This document shows positions 33,523-45,352 of a DNA stretch of 64,000 bases, one piece after another (within the stretch, counting starts at the first letter, position 1; every line of letters starts with the position of its first letter). The DNA is taken from assembly GCA_902651635.1 (NCBI GenBank), contig CACRSC010000003.1, forward strand, positions 200,731 through 264,730, given 5' to 3'. The DNA is from Mastigamoeba balamuthi. Taxonomy: Eukaryota > Evosea > Mastigamoebida > Mastigamoebidae. Below the pieces are notes generated by a model. That model ran no database searches and was not told the origin of the DNA. It saw only the letters and a list, made by a program, of their open reading frames with translations. A program made the translations under genes and the position numbers.

Positions 33523-35116
33523 ATGGGCAACAAGGTCAGCGCGGAGCTGCTCTCGCACATCGCCATCGAGCGCGAGATCGCGGCGGACGCGATCCGCAAG
33601 CAGCGCAGCCCGACGTACACGGTGCTGCTGCTGGGCACCGAGGGCGCGGGCAAGAGCACTCTGCTGCTCCACGCGCGCGCGCTGCGGGGGGAGCGCCCCC
33701 TGGCCGCGCGCGACCTGCGCGACGGCCTGCCCGCGGTCCACGACACGGCGCTGGGCGCCATCAAGGCCGCACTGGGGCGCCTGGGCGACGGCGCCGCCGA
33801 CGCCGAGCGCGTCGCACGCGTCGCGGGTGCGCGGGACGTCGACACGGCGCGCAGGGGCGGCGCCGAGCGCAGGGCGGCCGCGGAGGCGCTCTGCCGCGGG
33901 CTGCACGCGAGGCTCGGGGCGGGGTCGCCGGTGGCGCTGGTCGGGCAGGACCTGCTGCGCCGCGTGCTGTACGAGGGCGACCCGGGCGCTGTTGGCACTG
34001 CGCTGGCCCGCGACATCAGGGAGCTCTGGGCCTCCCCGGCCGTCCGCTCCGCCTTTGACGACGCAGAGCGCGACGGCCTCTGCCACCACAACGCCGCCCA
34101 GTGCGCCTGCCACCCTCCCCCCGTGGGGGCTCTGCGGCTCGTGACGAGACAAGACCGGACTGATTACTCTCCGCTACCAGCGTGGGACAGGCCTTATTGG
34201 GTCAGGGGAATTGTGTAAGGGGGAGGGGGAGGGGGGAGGGCAAGTGTGTTGTGGGACTTGGGGGCCGTTTCCAGGGGGACGTTCTGGGAACACGGGTTCC
34301 AGAACGTCTTACCGTTTTTGGTTCGTGTACTGCGCGACTGAAGAGGAACTCATTCCCTTGCGCGGGACAGGCTGCTGGACGAGATAGAGAGAATCGCGGA
34401 CCCGGCGTTTGTGCCGACGCTGCAGCACGTGCTGCGCGCGCGGTCGCGGACCGACGGGCTCGTGGAGCAGCGGGCGGAGGTCGACGGGGCGTGCCTGCGG
34501 ATCGTCGACGTGGGGTTCGTGGGCGAGTGGCGCAAGTGGATCAACTGCTTCGAGGGCGTCGACGCGGTGATCTTTGTCGCCAACATCTCGCAGTACGACA
34601 CGCCGCGCTACGACTGCTGGTCCAACGCCATGTTCGAGGCGCTCTCGATGTGGCGGCACGTCTGCTGCACGTCGTGGTTCCGCAGCTCGGAGCTCTTCCT
34701 CGTCTTCTCGCACTGCGACGTGTTCCAGCAGAAGCTCCAGCGCACGCACCTCAGCGTCTGCTTCCCCGAGTTCAAAGGTCCGCACTCCCGCTCCCCACAC
34801 AGCGCACGACGTTCTGAACGCGCAGCGGCAGGGCTCTCGTTCGAGGAGTCGCTCAAGGGGGTCGAGGACCAGTTCAGGTCGCACAGCCGCGAGAGACCCT
34901 TCCGGGTGTTCCACTCGGTGCTGGTCGACCCCGACTCGGTCCTGAATGTACTAAGCTCCATCACGGTACTCGCCAGCCTGTCCATCCACCCCCCTTTCTC
35001 CATGCATGGGGACCTCACACCAGCCACCCCCTCGCCAACAGAGCAAGCTCAATGCGAAAACACGCGCGCTCACATCGCCCGAGACGAGCCTGTCCCCGTC
35101 AACCGACAGTATGTGA
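33523..35116 (+). CDS. Divergent heterotrimeric G protein alpha subunit
   Basis: Exons 33523-34100, 34371-34777, 34832-34947 and 35042-35116 give 391 aa. MGNKVSAE is an N-myristoylation signal, so membrane attachment is expected. VLLLGTEGAGKSTLLLHARA is the P-loop (usual GAGESGKST). A helical domain follows. LRARSRTDGLVEQ is switch I (usual R-x-x-T-x-G-I-x-E). LRIVDVGFVGEWRKWINCFE is switch II, but DVGGQ reads DVGFV, so the catalytic Gln is missing. SELFLVFSHCDVFQQKL sits where FLNKxD should be, with Ser-His in place of Asn-Lys. The TCAT guanine loop and the receptor-contact C-terminus are replaced by an unrelated Ser/Thr-rich tail. Likely a pseudo-GTPase or constitutively bound form. The frame and splicing are clean, so it is probably an expressed, diverged paralogue. 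Confidence 0.85.
34217..34242 (+). repeat. G-run tract in G alpha intron 1
   Basis: Four to five runs of 3-6 G separated by single A residues in the 270-nt first intron. It fits a G-quadruplex-forming motif; no known role here. Confidence 0.6.
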
Positions 35117-35331
35117 TACATCTCCAGTAACACCACCCCCTTTTCCCCCCTCTTCATTCCCGTACGATTTGTGTGGCCCGTTTTTTTGGTTTTATGGCCA
35201 CTTGCGACCGCTCCTCTTTGGACACAAGAAACACACAAAATGACGATGTTGTTTGATAACGACGACATCGCAGCCGTTCTGTATGCACCTCTCCGAGACA
35301 GCGAGACGGGCGTGTGTGCCCACCGCAACGG

Positions 35332-37080
35332 CTACGACTTGGGTAGACCGCACCACGCCAGGGCCTCGATGCCGCACTCGTTCTTGCCGCGGACGACGCG
35401 GAAGAAGCCCCTCTCGCCCCAGCGGTCGCCCCACGAGTTGGCCAGGATCCAATACTGGGGTACACAGGGAGTGCTCAGAGAACTGCCGCGCAACGCCATT
35501 GCCGCGTGCCTTGGTGGCTGTGCTGTTGTCGACGCCCCAGCCGATGATCTTGACGACGTGGCCGCCCTCCTCGGCGTCGCCAAAGACGTGGTCGTAGACG
35601 CCCTCGGCGTACGCGTAGAAGTCCCTGCGCACCCCCGCAAGCGTCAGAAGGGAACCGGTGGAGGACTCCCCCTCCTCTCCCCAGCGGCGGCTCACGCGTA
35701 TACCGTCATCGCCGTGACGCAGGGCCCGTTCTGCATGACCTCGTTCATGATGTCTGCGCTCAGCGTGAGAACGGCGACCGCGCGAAGTAAAGAGGCGCAC
35801 TTGTCTCGCCACTGACGGTGTAGACCTTCTGGCCGTACTGCTTGCTCTTGGCCCAGTCTATCTTCTTGTCTCCCGTGCACTTGCGCCAGCACTTGGGCGT
35901 GGGCAAGTCCTGCAAGAGGGCCAGCAAGCAGAGCAGAGCAACAATCAGCAACTTGTGCTCCGCGACAACAAGCGGGCATCTAATGCGCTGGGGGAGGGAG
36001 GATGGGGGCGGCTGACCGAGGAGCAGTTGGGGGCCCCCGTGGGCGTGAGGACGTCGCACGGGGGGACGCTGGAGGGGTAGCACTGCGCCGAGACGATGCC
36101 GTCCTTCACCCAGTAGTCGTGGGCACACATGGGGCTGCCGCCCGAGCAGTCGCCGCACGCCACGGCGCACGCGAGCAGGTCCTCGGAGCTGTACGACACG
36201 CCCGTGCGTCCTTGCACGGTGCACTCCCTGTCGCTGAGCGCAGACGCCGTCGCCACGGCCCAGCACGCACCTTCCAGCCCAAACGTCCGCAACGCCGTCA
36301 GCAGAGGCAACGGCAGCGCCGCACGAGACAGACCAACCAACGAGCACATTGGTTTTCTGTGCCCTCCCCCGTGAGCTGTACTGCTCAAGCTTGACAGGGA
36401 CGAGCAGAGTGCTCCTGCCCCGTCAAAGTGGGTGCCGTAAACAAAAAGACCTTAATTGCCTGGGGCATTCGCCCTCCCCTCTCCCTCTTCCCACTCATAC
36501 AAGAGCAGCGCTGCACGGGCTCCTTTTCGCGTGGGAAACATGCGCAGCAAGGGGCACAGAAAACCAAAGGGCGAACATAAAAAGACCGCAGTTGCCCGGA
36601 ACCTCTTGGCAGCACACGCCCTCCTCCCTCCCCCCTTCCGCCACCACCCACAGGCCAGCAGCTCCAGTTGGGCTGGCAGCGCCGTGTGGTGTGGGGTGCT
36701 ATTTTGTGGGGTGGGTGTTTGGTGTGTGTGTGTGTGTGTGGTGCCCACAACTCCGCACCGCAGGCGCCCTGGTCGCGGACAGCGGCGAGCGACGGGCACT
36801 TGGCCCACGCCTCCCGCGCGTCAAACGCCTCGGGCAGCCGCGCGGACACGCCCCCCGGGGCGGCCCCGAGGGGCAGCGCCGTCGGGAGCGGCCCGCGGAG
36901 GCCCAGCAGGCGCCGCGCGGCGCTCAGGGGCAGAGCGGCGAGCGAGCGGCCGGCGGCCAGAGAGGCCGTCCAGCGCGGCGACTTGATCGCCCAGAGATCG
37001 CCGGCCGTCAGCGCCGGGCGCTCCGCGGAAGCGGCCGCCGCCAGGCAGAGGCAGAGGAACGCGAGGGGGATGCGGCGCAT
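35332..37080 (-). CDS. Cathepsin B-like cysteine protease (C1A)
   Basis: Exons 37080-36759, 36270-36017, 35909-35813, 35753-35696, 35624-35510 and 35454-35332 give 322 aa. [19 protein letters not shown] is a signal peptide, so it is lysosomal or secreted. A propeptide ([10 protein letters not shown]...) precedes [20 protein letters not shown]. Splicing of exon 1 to 2 creates [20 protein letters not shown] with the catalytic Cys. The cathepsin B layout continues: [24 protein letters not shown] (Cys-rich middle), [20 protein letters not shown] with [17 protein letters not shown] with the catalytic His, and [20 protein letters not shown] with the Asn, ending NECGIEA. A GC donor (AAG/GCACGC at 35509) is needed to join [11 protein letters not shown] to YWILANSWG. 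Intron 1 is 488 nt with a (GT)n tract at 36719-36741. Confidence 0.93.
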
Positions 37081-38313
37081 AGCGGGGCTGTTAAACGACG
37101 CGGGTGACGCCGGGGAGGAAATATCGAGTAAGGGGAAGTAGAGCGCAGAGATATAACGCAATATCGGTCGGGATTTCCCCAGGGAGATACTACCGCCATC
37201 TTTCGGGGTTCTTGGGGAGATACAAACGTGAGCTGGGGCGCGCCCGCGGGGTGTCGTTGCGCCGGGCACTGCAATTGCAGCGTCTTCGGCCCACCTTCCC
37301 CGGGTACGCCTCTTTCTTCAGTGTAACATGGAAAAAACCGGTTGTGAATAAGCCCTAAGTCCATCGGGGTGAGCTGAGCCTCAATCTGGAGCGCGCGTGG
37401 AGACACGTGGGCCTCCATCGCAGACTTCTCAGAGAAAAAAGGTGCAGCGCCGTTTTTCCCTCGTTTTCCTGTGTTCCTGCGACGAAAATTGTGAGCAATC
37501 GCTCATCCTCAGGAAGGTTAGGGCCCACTTGCCCAGGTGGGACCATTAAGCGAGCAAACCGTGTGTCGATCTCCCTCCGCTGCAGCTTCTGCCGCGTCGC
37601 CCGGTCCTCGGCCGCGCTCCGACAAAAAAGTTGCACCCCCAGCGAGTTTTGCCTCCGAGCATCATCGCAAAAACAAAAGTTCCCGATGTGGGAAAGACCC
37701 TCCCATGATTCCCCTCGTCCCCGCCCCAGCGGTCCCCTCCGCGGGAGCTGCAAGCACCGCATCGGCTGTGCCGGGGGGTCGGCGGGAAGCCGACGCGGGG
37801 GAGCCTGCGGCGGCCCCTATCTGGACCTGAGCTGGGCCTGTGCAGCGGGGAATTTCTACAGGGCTCCGTCGGTGCCTCTGCACCGTGGTGTGCAGATCGC
37901 CCACCCACCCCGAATTGGACATCCTACCCGACATCCGAGCGTTCCGCGGGGGCCCGCGGGACCCCGGACGCCGCGGGGTGCGGCAGCGAGCCGAAGCTCA
38001 AGCCTTGTGCGCGGGCGGGACGCGGAGCAGCGCCGCTACCAGGGGAGCTCCCGAGTTCCACTCGGGGAGATTCCCCACAACAGCAAAGATGCAGAGGATG
38101 AACGCATAAAGGGGAAATCCTCGTGACTCGGAGCCCCCGCCCCGCACTACACTACTCCGGTGCGTCTTTTTTCTTTCATTCTTTATTGTTTGGTGCAGTG
38201 TCACACAAGATAGGACCGATAACGCAGTCCCCTGCTGAGACGATCCCCGATACAGTGCTCGCGCACTGGTGCAACACCGACTACCTACTCTCTACTACTA
38301 CTAGACCGATAAG
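37081..38313. other. Intergenic between cathepsin B and transporter copy 1
   Basis: No coding region can be supported. The last 150 bp correspond to the 5' leader shared by the first two transporter genes (the segment GATACAGTGCTCGCGCACTG occurs at about 38250 and again at about 45292). Confidence 0.5.
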
Positions 38314-39836
38314 ATGCCTGGTCTCTCGTTAATGAACGCCCTTATGGAGGGCGGGATGCTTCTCGCCGGTGTCATCATCACGGTGGCGACCAAGGCCGAG
38401 GACAACAGCTACTCCGTGGGTTGGGGCGGCAAGGAGCACGCCTTCAACCACCCCTGGACGCAGACCCTCTTCATGTTCATCGGTACGGTCTCTGCTGCGA
38501 GTCAAAAAAAATAAAAACCGCGGATAAATAACGGAGTTCTCGCACTGCTCACCACAGCCGAGACGATCATCCTGATGATCTACGTCGTGTACAAGCTGGT
38601 GTCATGGAGGCAGAAGGGCCGCGACCCCGAGAAGGAGTCGTTCTTCCAGCTGTTCCCGCCGATCCTCATCGTGCCGACCATCCTCGATCTCCTCGCGACC
38701 GGCGTGTCCAGCATCGCCCTGCTCTACATCGACGCCTCGGTGTGGCAGATGCTCACCGGGTCCCTCATTATTTTCTCCACTATCATGGCTGTGCGTCTCA
38801 AATACAACCGACTCGACAAAATCCCGGTACTCAAACGAAACCGTCCCGCAGAGGATTTTCTTCCACAGGAACCCCCTGCCGTATAAGATCATCGGCATCG
38901 CCGTGGCCGTCGTCGGCCTGGTTCTCGTTGGCCTGTCGAGCGTGTTCACCAGCCTCAAGACCGAAGAGGGTGGCTCGGGGAGCTCGGACGACGGAGGTGA
39001 ATTCAAGTCCGTGTGGAAGATCATCATCGGCATCATCCTGACGATCGTGTCGCAGCTGCTGGCAGCCGGACAGTTCACGCTCGAGGAGAGGCTCCTCAAG
39101 CACAGGGATCTCAATCCGGCCCAGGTCACTGGCATGGAGGGCTTCTTCGGCCTCGTGCTCTCGTGCTTCATCGTTCTGCCCGTCGTGTACTTTAGCCCCG
39201 GTGACAACGTACGTGCCGAGCTTCACCCACCCCGCGAGCCTGCGTGGCCCTATCTCAATCGAACTTGTGCAGCCGAGCTCCATGGCGCGCGGGTCGTACG
39301 ACAACGCGATCGACGCGTTCATGCAGATGGGTCACAACATCGCGCTGCTGTTCTTCGTCCTCATCTACATCGCGTTCGACGGCATTTACAACTGGCTCGC
39401 GACCTCGACCGAGAAGTTCCTCAGCGCCGTGCACTACTGCATCATCGATGCCTGCAGGAGCATCTTCGTGTGGGCGTGGCAGCTGATCTGTTTCTATCGT
39501 ATCAATGCGCGTTTCGGCGAGGAGTGGACCAAGTGGTCCGGGTTCGAGGTCGCCGGGTTCGTGTGCCTGACGGTCGGCACTCTCCTCTTCCACGGCATCG
39601 TAAAGATCCCCGGGCTGTCGTACAAAGACCTCGAGGAGGAGGCCGCCCAGGAGAAGGAGAGGCAGAAGAAGAAGGGCAAGGAGGAGACGTCTGCGGCAGG
39701 AGACTGCGAGCTCGGACAAGTCCCGGTCCCGGAGCTCAACGCAGACGATGGAGATGCAGACCTTAACGCAGTCGAAGTACAGCACGATAGCGTGGCGTCC
39801 GAGGACGGCATCACCGTCAAGCGCGACGGCTCGTAA
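38314..39836 (+). CDS. SLC35F6-like membrane transporter, copy 1
   Basis: Exons 38314-38482, 38558-38790, 38852-39208 and 39273-39836 give 440 aa. It belongs to the drug/metabolite transporter superfamily, near SLC35F6 (C2orf18), whose human member sits in lysosomal and mitochondrial membranes. Ten hydrophobic segments occur in order. Diagnostic stretches: VGWGGKEHAFNHPWTQTLFM, LFPPILIVPTILDLLATGVS, YIDASVWQMLTGSLIIFSTI, NPLPYKIIGIAVAVVGLVLV, EERLLKHRDLNPAQVTGMEG, DNAIDAFMQMGHN. This matches the family's FxHPWxQT and P-x-x-D-x-x-x-T-x-x-x-x-x-L motifs. The C-terminal tail is hydrophilic and acidic. Substrate unknown. It is the first of three tandem copies with identical intron positions, so they arose by duplication. 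Confidence 0.88.
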
Positions 39837-42002
39837 TTTCCGTGGCTCGCGGCCTATCACCGAAGAGCGGGCCATGTATACAGATGAACAGCACGTAATC
39901 ACGTACCCCAACCCATCAAATCCATCAAACCCACCAGACAGACAACCCCCACATGCCAAACTCAATTTAACTGCCCACCCCGGTGACCGAGCCAACAATG
40001 TCGATCGCTCGTCTGCTCAATTTAGCACTCACACGCAAGGACAGCGTAGGAACAAATGGAACGACATTTGATAGTGCCCAAACCAAAGAAGCTGTGGGGG
40101 GGGAGGTAACTCGTGGTGCTCTGTTATTTAGTGCCTTCGGAAGGAGGGCCACTGCAGTGCCACATCAATTGTGAGATCTGATAACCACCTTTCCGCACCT
40201 GGTGTCGAACAAACCTCACACAAAATCTATAAGTGAGATATTTTTGTGGGCAATCGCAGTCGATGCATAATAGGATGCTTGCACACGTTGTGACGGGCGA
40301 TTCCCGCGAGGAAATAATGGCTCGGTTCGATTTTCACTGTCTTGGGAGTGTACCTGGGGCATAAAAGAAAGAAGAGAATGTGGCTTTAAGGGGAAAAGGA
40401 TAAAGAAGTCAAGGCGAGGCTCCGCGAAATCAATCGCCGTCCCGTCCGCGATCAATTGTCTCGGGAGAATCTCCACAGTGTGAGGAAGGAACGAGCTGGA
40501 ACAACTGGATTACGATTGTAAATGTATCAGATGGGGGCGTTCCCATTGTAGGTAACAATTCTCAGGATAATACACTGAGAATTTGGACTCAGGGGTGCTT
40601 CTTCCCCACATTGCCCAACTGACCCCAGTCACAACTCAAGCATTCATGTCGCCATCCAGCCCCCACAAGGCATTTGTTAATTAATTAGATTGTAACTAAC
40701 GATGGAACCTCTTCAATTCAAGATCAGCCCTTATGGCTCTTGGTGCCACCACTTGGCCCCGTGCTTGTGAGGCCAGGCAGCCATTCTGTTGTGACAAGGA
40801 AAGGCCTGTGTAACCTCGAAGCAGCAGGAGACTACCTTTCTGATAGAAATTGATAACCAGATACTTATCAGTGTTTTGCCTTTGATTCACACAGCCACAG
40901 TGATGTCTTGTCACGAAATCACAGTAAAATCTGCTGCGAAAACGAAGAGATGAATGTCTCACCAGCCCTAACAAACGATGAACACGAAAACAGGCACAAC
41001 AATGGGAGGCCTCTGCTGGTACCAGGCCCTTATCAACATGTATCACACATAAAAATGCACTGTTGCAATCTCCAAAAAAAAAAAGTGTGAACCAAAATGA
41101 AACATAGAAGCTGCCACCACTGAAACGATCCCTGATGCCCCCTCTGTCACAAAAAGGCTGACTCAATAGAACACCAACTCTTGTACTGCTCACAAAAACA
41201 GGGCTGAAGAACCAAGTCATGAAATATCCTGAACATTAAACCCCAAATGCTACACCAATGGGCCAATGAGCCACACAGACAACATGCAAGCACACAAAGC
41301 CCAGAAATGAGGATTCCTGAAAGATACCCATTTTGGCTGTGGTAAGCTCTTTAATGGTGAACAACTCCAGAAGCCTCACACAACTTAGCATCAGCACTTA
41401 GTTCTAAAAAGTGCTCTGAAAGGCGTAAATAGCTTTTAAAGGTCTAAAACCTCTTTTTCCATTATTACAAAACCTGCTATCACTGGGTTTGAAATATTGG
41501 AATTTCGACCTTCCACATGATATATGTATGAGAAAATACACCTTAGCAGCACCCAGTGGCAGCTATTGCAGTGAATGTGAAAGGGGCCATAGTTATGACT
41601 CTGAATTCCTTTTTTTGCACTTATCTCATATCTTCCTTCCGTGGGACTGCTTCCTTCCTGACTTTTGAGTACAGTAGTGCAAGCCCACTGGCTGGAGTTT
41701 TGGCTGTGCCTTTATCCCTCAGATGGATTTTCTTCATTTTTTCTGTTATGACCAATAATTCATACAAGTTGTAGTAGCAGTTTGAATACTCAGGAAACTT
41801 TCCGTGCCACTGAACACCAAGGGTGGCAGAATGTGACACTCTGCAGCCTCAAACCTGCCAAGCCCCTGGTGAACACTGTGCTTCCTCTGGACCCCCACCC
41901 ATCGAGACGTGCGTGATTCTTTGTGCTCTGGGGGCCTGCCTCCAACTGGCCAATTGGCGAATTTGTACATTTGACTCAAATCTTGTGCAGATTATGCACT
42001 GT

Positions 42003-44260
42003 TGCTCACATGTGTTCCGAACCTGATCTTGACAGAGGTTGTCAAGTACATTGCTGACCGGCTCACAGAGGATGCTAACATCGACTGCAAGGGCCCAAGA
42101 GGGCCAAGGATGGTCGTCTCAGAGGACGAGGTCTGCTCATTCATCAGGATGATCATCTTTGCAATTGCAGAGGGACCAGCTAGCTGTTGCACACACCCTC
42201 ACAGAGTTCCTTGAACTGTCATCAGGGCGACCTGGTCTGGGTGATACACCCATTCGAGTTCAGCACTGGAAGCGTCTTGTGGGCCTTTTCGAGGGAGTTA
42301 ATCCAACACCCCTTTCAGAGTACTTCACTGTGTTGTTTTTGCAGTTCTGGAGCCTGTGTGGTCTGTTATGGCTTGCCTTCAACGAAAGCACTGTAAATTT
42401 TACTGGCTGGCTTCCTTTCTCGGTTCACATTGAGTGCAAGCCCAACCCAGATGGTGCTCTCATCAATGTCATGTGTGGTGTGACAACTGCCACTGGATTG
42501 CCAGTTCCTCTCATTCTTCTTCCGAACTTCTCTGTGTATTCTAGTGGGCATGGTCTGTCTCCTAACGCAGAACTGAAGCTCGTCTGCAACTGAATCGAGA
42601 AGCTCCAGAAGGAGATCAAGCTTCCCGTTCCCGTTTGTGTTATGGCTGACGCAGCCTTCAGCAACTTGAAGATGATTCAACACTGGTTCCCCTGAGTGCT
42701 GTTTATCATGTCAGCTCATGCAAACGGACCACAAGCTCCTTCTCAGTGCACAACTCGGCCCTGATGGGCCGGAATTGCTCAGAAAAAAGTTATCTGCCGG
42801 CACTCTGTCGGCGGTTTTTCTATCTGCCGGCGGCAGATAGCTTTTCCCGCTTTTTTCCTGCTCGTTTTGCATCTTTTAGGATGTTCTAGGTCAATTTGAA
42901 CACGAAATAGTCATTTTACTGTAGTTTCTGCATCACAATTGCTATTAAATTGCGATAAAAAGCTGGAATTGAGTGAGAAAGAGCTTTTCCAGTTATCTGC
43001 CGGCACTTTCGAATTTAGTCTTCGTTTATCTCTGTTAGAAAGGCAGAAAAACCGAATTTTCCTGTGAAATTCGATTATTTATGTGCTGAACAGCATAATG
43101 CATGAAGGGCATGTTCCTGCCTATATTTTTAACGTTTTTGACCCTTTTGATAGCAATTCCTACCCATCAAACTCGGCCCAGGAGAAAGTCGAACCATGTC
43201 TTGGCCAATTGGAGAGGGTCGTTCCAAAGGAGCTGTGTGTCAGACAGTGCTCAAAGATGTTTTAAGTGTGTATAACATCATGTCCTTCCTCAAGGTTGTG
43301 GGTCCTGTTGCTCCTGTTGCTCCTGTTGCTCCACTGGAACCCGTTCTCAGGCCAGAGAGTGTGCAGATTCTCTGGCAACTTGCAGACGACCAACTTCAAG
43401 TTCTGCTGCAGATGTGTGGCCTAGCCAGTTCTGGGTCAAAGGAGGCCATGTTACAGCAATTGGCACATGCTGATTACTTCTCAGGCCTCTTCAAACAGAA
43501 GCAAGCCAGGGTGGCAGAGCCAAGCGTGGCGCCCCAAGCCAGTGATGAAAAGGAAGGAAGTGATGATGGGGCCTCTCAGACAAGTTCCCAGGAGGACGAG
43601 AGTGATTCAGAGATGGCCCCCAAGTCCAGTGCAGATGGATGAAAGCGAGGCAGAGGCAGAGGAAATGAAGCAGAGACTGGAGGAAGAGCGAAGCAAACCA
43701 AGGAGTTGAAGAGAATGACCAAGCCTCAGCTCGTTCAACTGCTCAAGATGAAGCTTGGTGCTTGTGCAACAGGCAATAAGCCAGAGCTCATTCATCATAT
43801 TATTGGCCATGAAGGAGTCTCAGTCACTGCTGTTGCAGGCTGGATGGCTGCATTTCTGGCCACTAAGATCCAAGGTCATCCTTCACAGGTCGACTTCTAC
43901 AAGCTGTTTTTCAACCTCATCAACAGACTGGACATGCTCAGCTACCTTACGTTTCCTTAGGTGATCAAGGACTTCACTATCATGTTCTTCATCTGGTTAA
44001 TTCATTCAACCATTGTGGCCAGCTACTCTGCAGCAAGTGACTACAAATGGCACTTTGTCAACATCAAGACTAAGGATGACGTTATTAAGTACCATATCAC
44101 CACTTTTTGTACAGAAACTCACTCGGGAACTGCTTCTGGAGGAGCAATAAACCGAAACGCCTTGAAATTGTATTTTCCACCTCTGGTTGGATTTATTTCC
44201 CACCTTTTAACAGATATAGTATTTCTCATTACTGCAAGGTGTGATTTTGGAATTCTCTGA
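42003..44260 (+). mobile_element. Broken piggyBac-like DNA transposon
   Basis: Pieces of a DDE transposase are visible in more than one frame. About 42159-42593 contains LAFNESTVNFTGW and IECKPNPDGALINVMCGV with TTATGLPVPLILL, matching the piggyBac (DDE_Tnp_1_7) block D-E-S-x-x-x-F-x-G-R ... K-P-x-x-x-G ... T-G-Y; the first catalytic Asp reads Asn. After a TGA at 42592-42594, PVCVMADAAFSNLKMIQHW fits the second Asp region (D-x-x-F-x-S). Downstream, 43196-43642 and about 43706-43960 hold two SAP-like DNA-binding helices (LWQLADDQLQVLLQMCGLAS, and KRMTKPQLVQLLKMKLGA with GNKPELIHHI) separated by an acidic Ser-rich linker. Several stops and frame changes show it is dead. Terminal repeats and TTAA target sites were not found with confidence. 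Confidence 0.55.
42788..43007. repeat. 17-bp direct repeats bracketing a hairpin within the transposon
   Basis: AGTTATCTGCCGGCACT occurs at 42788-42804 and again at 42991-43007. Just inside the left copy, 42820-42840 is a perfect hairpin (CTATCTGCCG, one G, CGGCAGATAG) built from the same core. About 200 bp of AT-rich sequence lies between the repeats. It looks like a small nested insertion or a structured end of the element. Confidence 0.75.
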
Positions 44261-44438
44261 AGTTTTAGTACAGATATTGAACAAAAACACACACATATGG
44301 CCAGGCCAAGCAGATAGCATGTAGCTGGGGTATCATCTTATTCACACGGAAAATGAATGCAATATTCTATTGTTCTTCTGTTCTACTTTCAACTGATATT
44401 CAATATCATTCTACAGAATTGGTCTTTCGGCCCGTTAA

Positions 44439-44500
44439 CCTGCCCATGAAATCTAACAGGTGAAGGGGGACATCTGAACCCTCCAAAATCTTATGGGCAG
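44439..44500. repeat. Inverted repeat AACCTGCCCAT / ATGGGCAGGTT
   Basis: Perfect 11-bp arms at 44439-44449 and 44490-44500 with about 40 bp between. The left arm directly follows a TTAA (GTTAACCTGCCC). It could be a MITE-like remnant or part of a transposon end; it is not matched elsewhere in the window. Confidence 0.5.
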
Positions 44501-44789
44501 GTTGCCTCATAAAACAAGGCCAAACAAGCCTCTCTTTCGAATTTTAAATTGTGTGCCAGTTCAGTTAAGATGGACGTTGTATCTTAATAAGCTGCTGGCT
44601 TTTGTTCTTACAGAGAAAGGCTGCAAATCAGAAACGCAATAAGAAATACCATTTTTGTTATGTCTTAAATTTTATATTCTCTGCCTCACATAGTTCTGGC
44701 ATGGAATATTCTAGAGAATTTTCATCTAAATATTTTTTCAGATCAGTCTCGTACTGCTTACTACTAAGTTATCTCCTATTACCACTTTA

Positions 44790-45350
44790 CGGGGCACTGC
44801 CTAGCACCGAGCCTTACTCGATAGAAGGGCAGGGGAACAGCGTGACCTTGATTTGGGCCCTGTGGGTGCACGGGAACATGCCCACACCCCACAAGAGCTC
44901 CGTCGGTGGTGTGAAGCACCATGGTGCAGCACGTTCTCCCAGTGAAAGTAGACGACCTCCTTCCCACCCCTCGATTCGCGAGGGTCCTGGCGGCCCACAG
45001 GGCACGCGAATTGGCTCAGAGGGGCCGTTGGACATACGGTGCGCGTGGGCTAGCCGCAGAGCAGTGCAGTGACCAGCAGATCTGGCGGGTTCCTTTCGGG
45101 GACTTTTCCCACTACAGAAAGGAGCAACTGGATTGTTAGGATTGTTAACAAATAATAGGGAAAAAACGAGGTTCCTGTGACTCAAAAGCCCGCACCCCAC
45201 CTTCTCCGCCCCACTCTCTCTGCTCCGGTGTTTGGTGCAGTGTCTCACAAGACAGGACCGATCACGCAGTCCCCTGCTGAGGGAATCCCCGATACAGTGC
45301 TCGCGCACTGGTGCAACACGACTACCTACTCTCGATTACGACCAGACCGA
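44790..45350 (+). repeat. Duplicated upstream cassette of transporter copy 2
   Basis: This stretch is homologous to 47560-48120 upstream of copy 3. Shared pieces include CTCCGTCGGTGGTGT, ATTCGCGAGGGTCCTG, GGGTTCCTTTCGG and CTTTTCCCACTACAGAAAGG. The last 130 bp also match the leader of copy 1. It is the promoter/leader unit that was duplicated along with the genes. Confidence 0.7.
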
Positions 45351-45352
45351 TT

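Larger units (their letters stand above)
39990..44770. other. AT-rich island between transporter copies 1 and 2
   Basis: About 4.8 kb of markedly AT-rich sequence in an otherwise GC-rich region, flanked by the 3' end of copy 1 and the duplicated promoter cassette of copy 2. It contains a broken DNA transposon (about 42000-44260), hairpin-forming repeats and otherwise no recognisable gene (nothing found in 40100-41800). It probably consists of mobile DNA inserted after the transporter gene was duplicated. Confidence 0.7.

Noticed and set aside
39960-44770. Retroelement or virus-like element in the AT-rich island
   Set aside because: No reverse transcriptase, integrase of retroviral type, capsid or long terminal repeats seen; the only protein traces are piggyBac-like and SAP-like.
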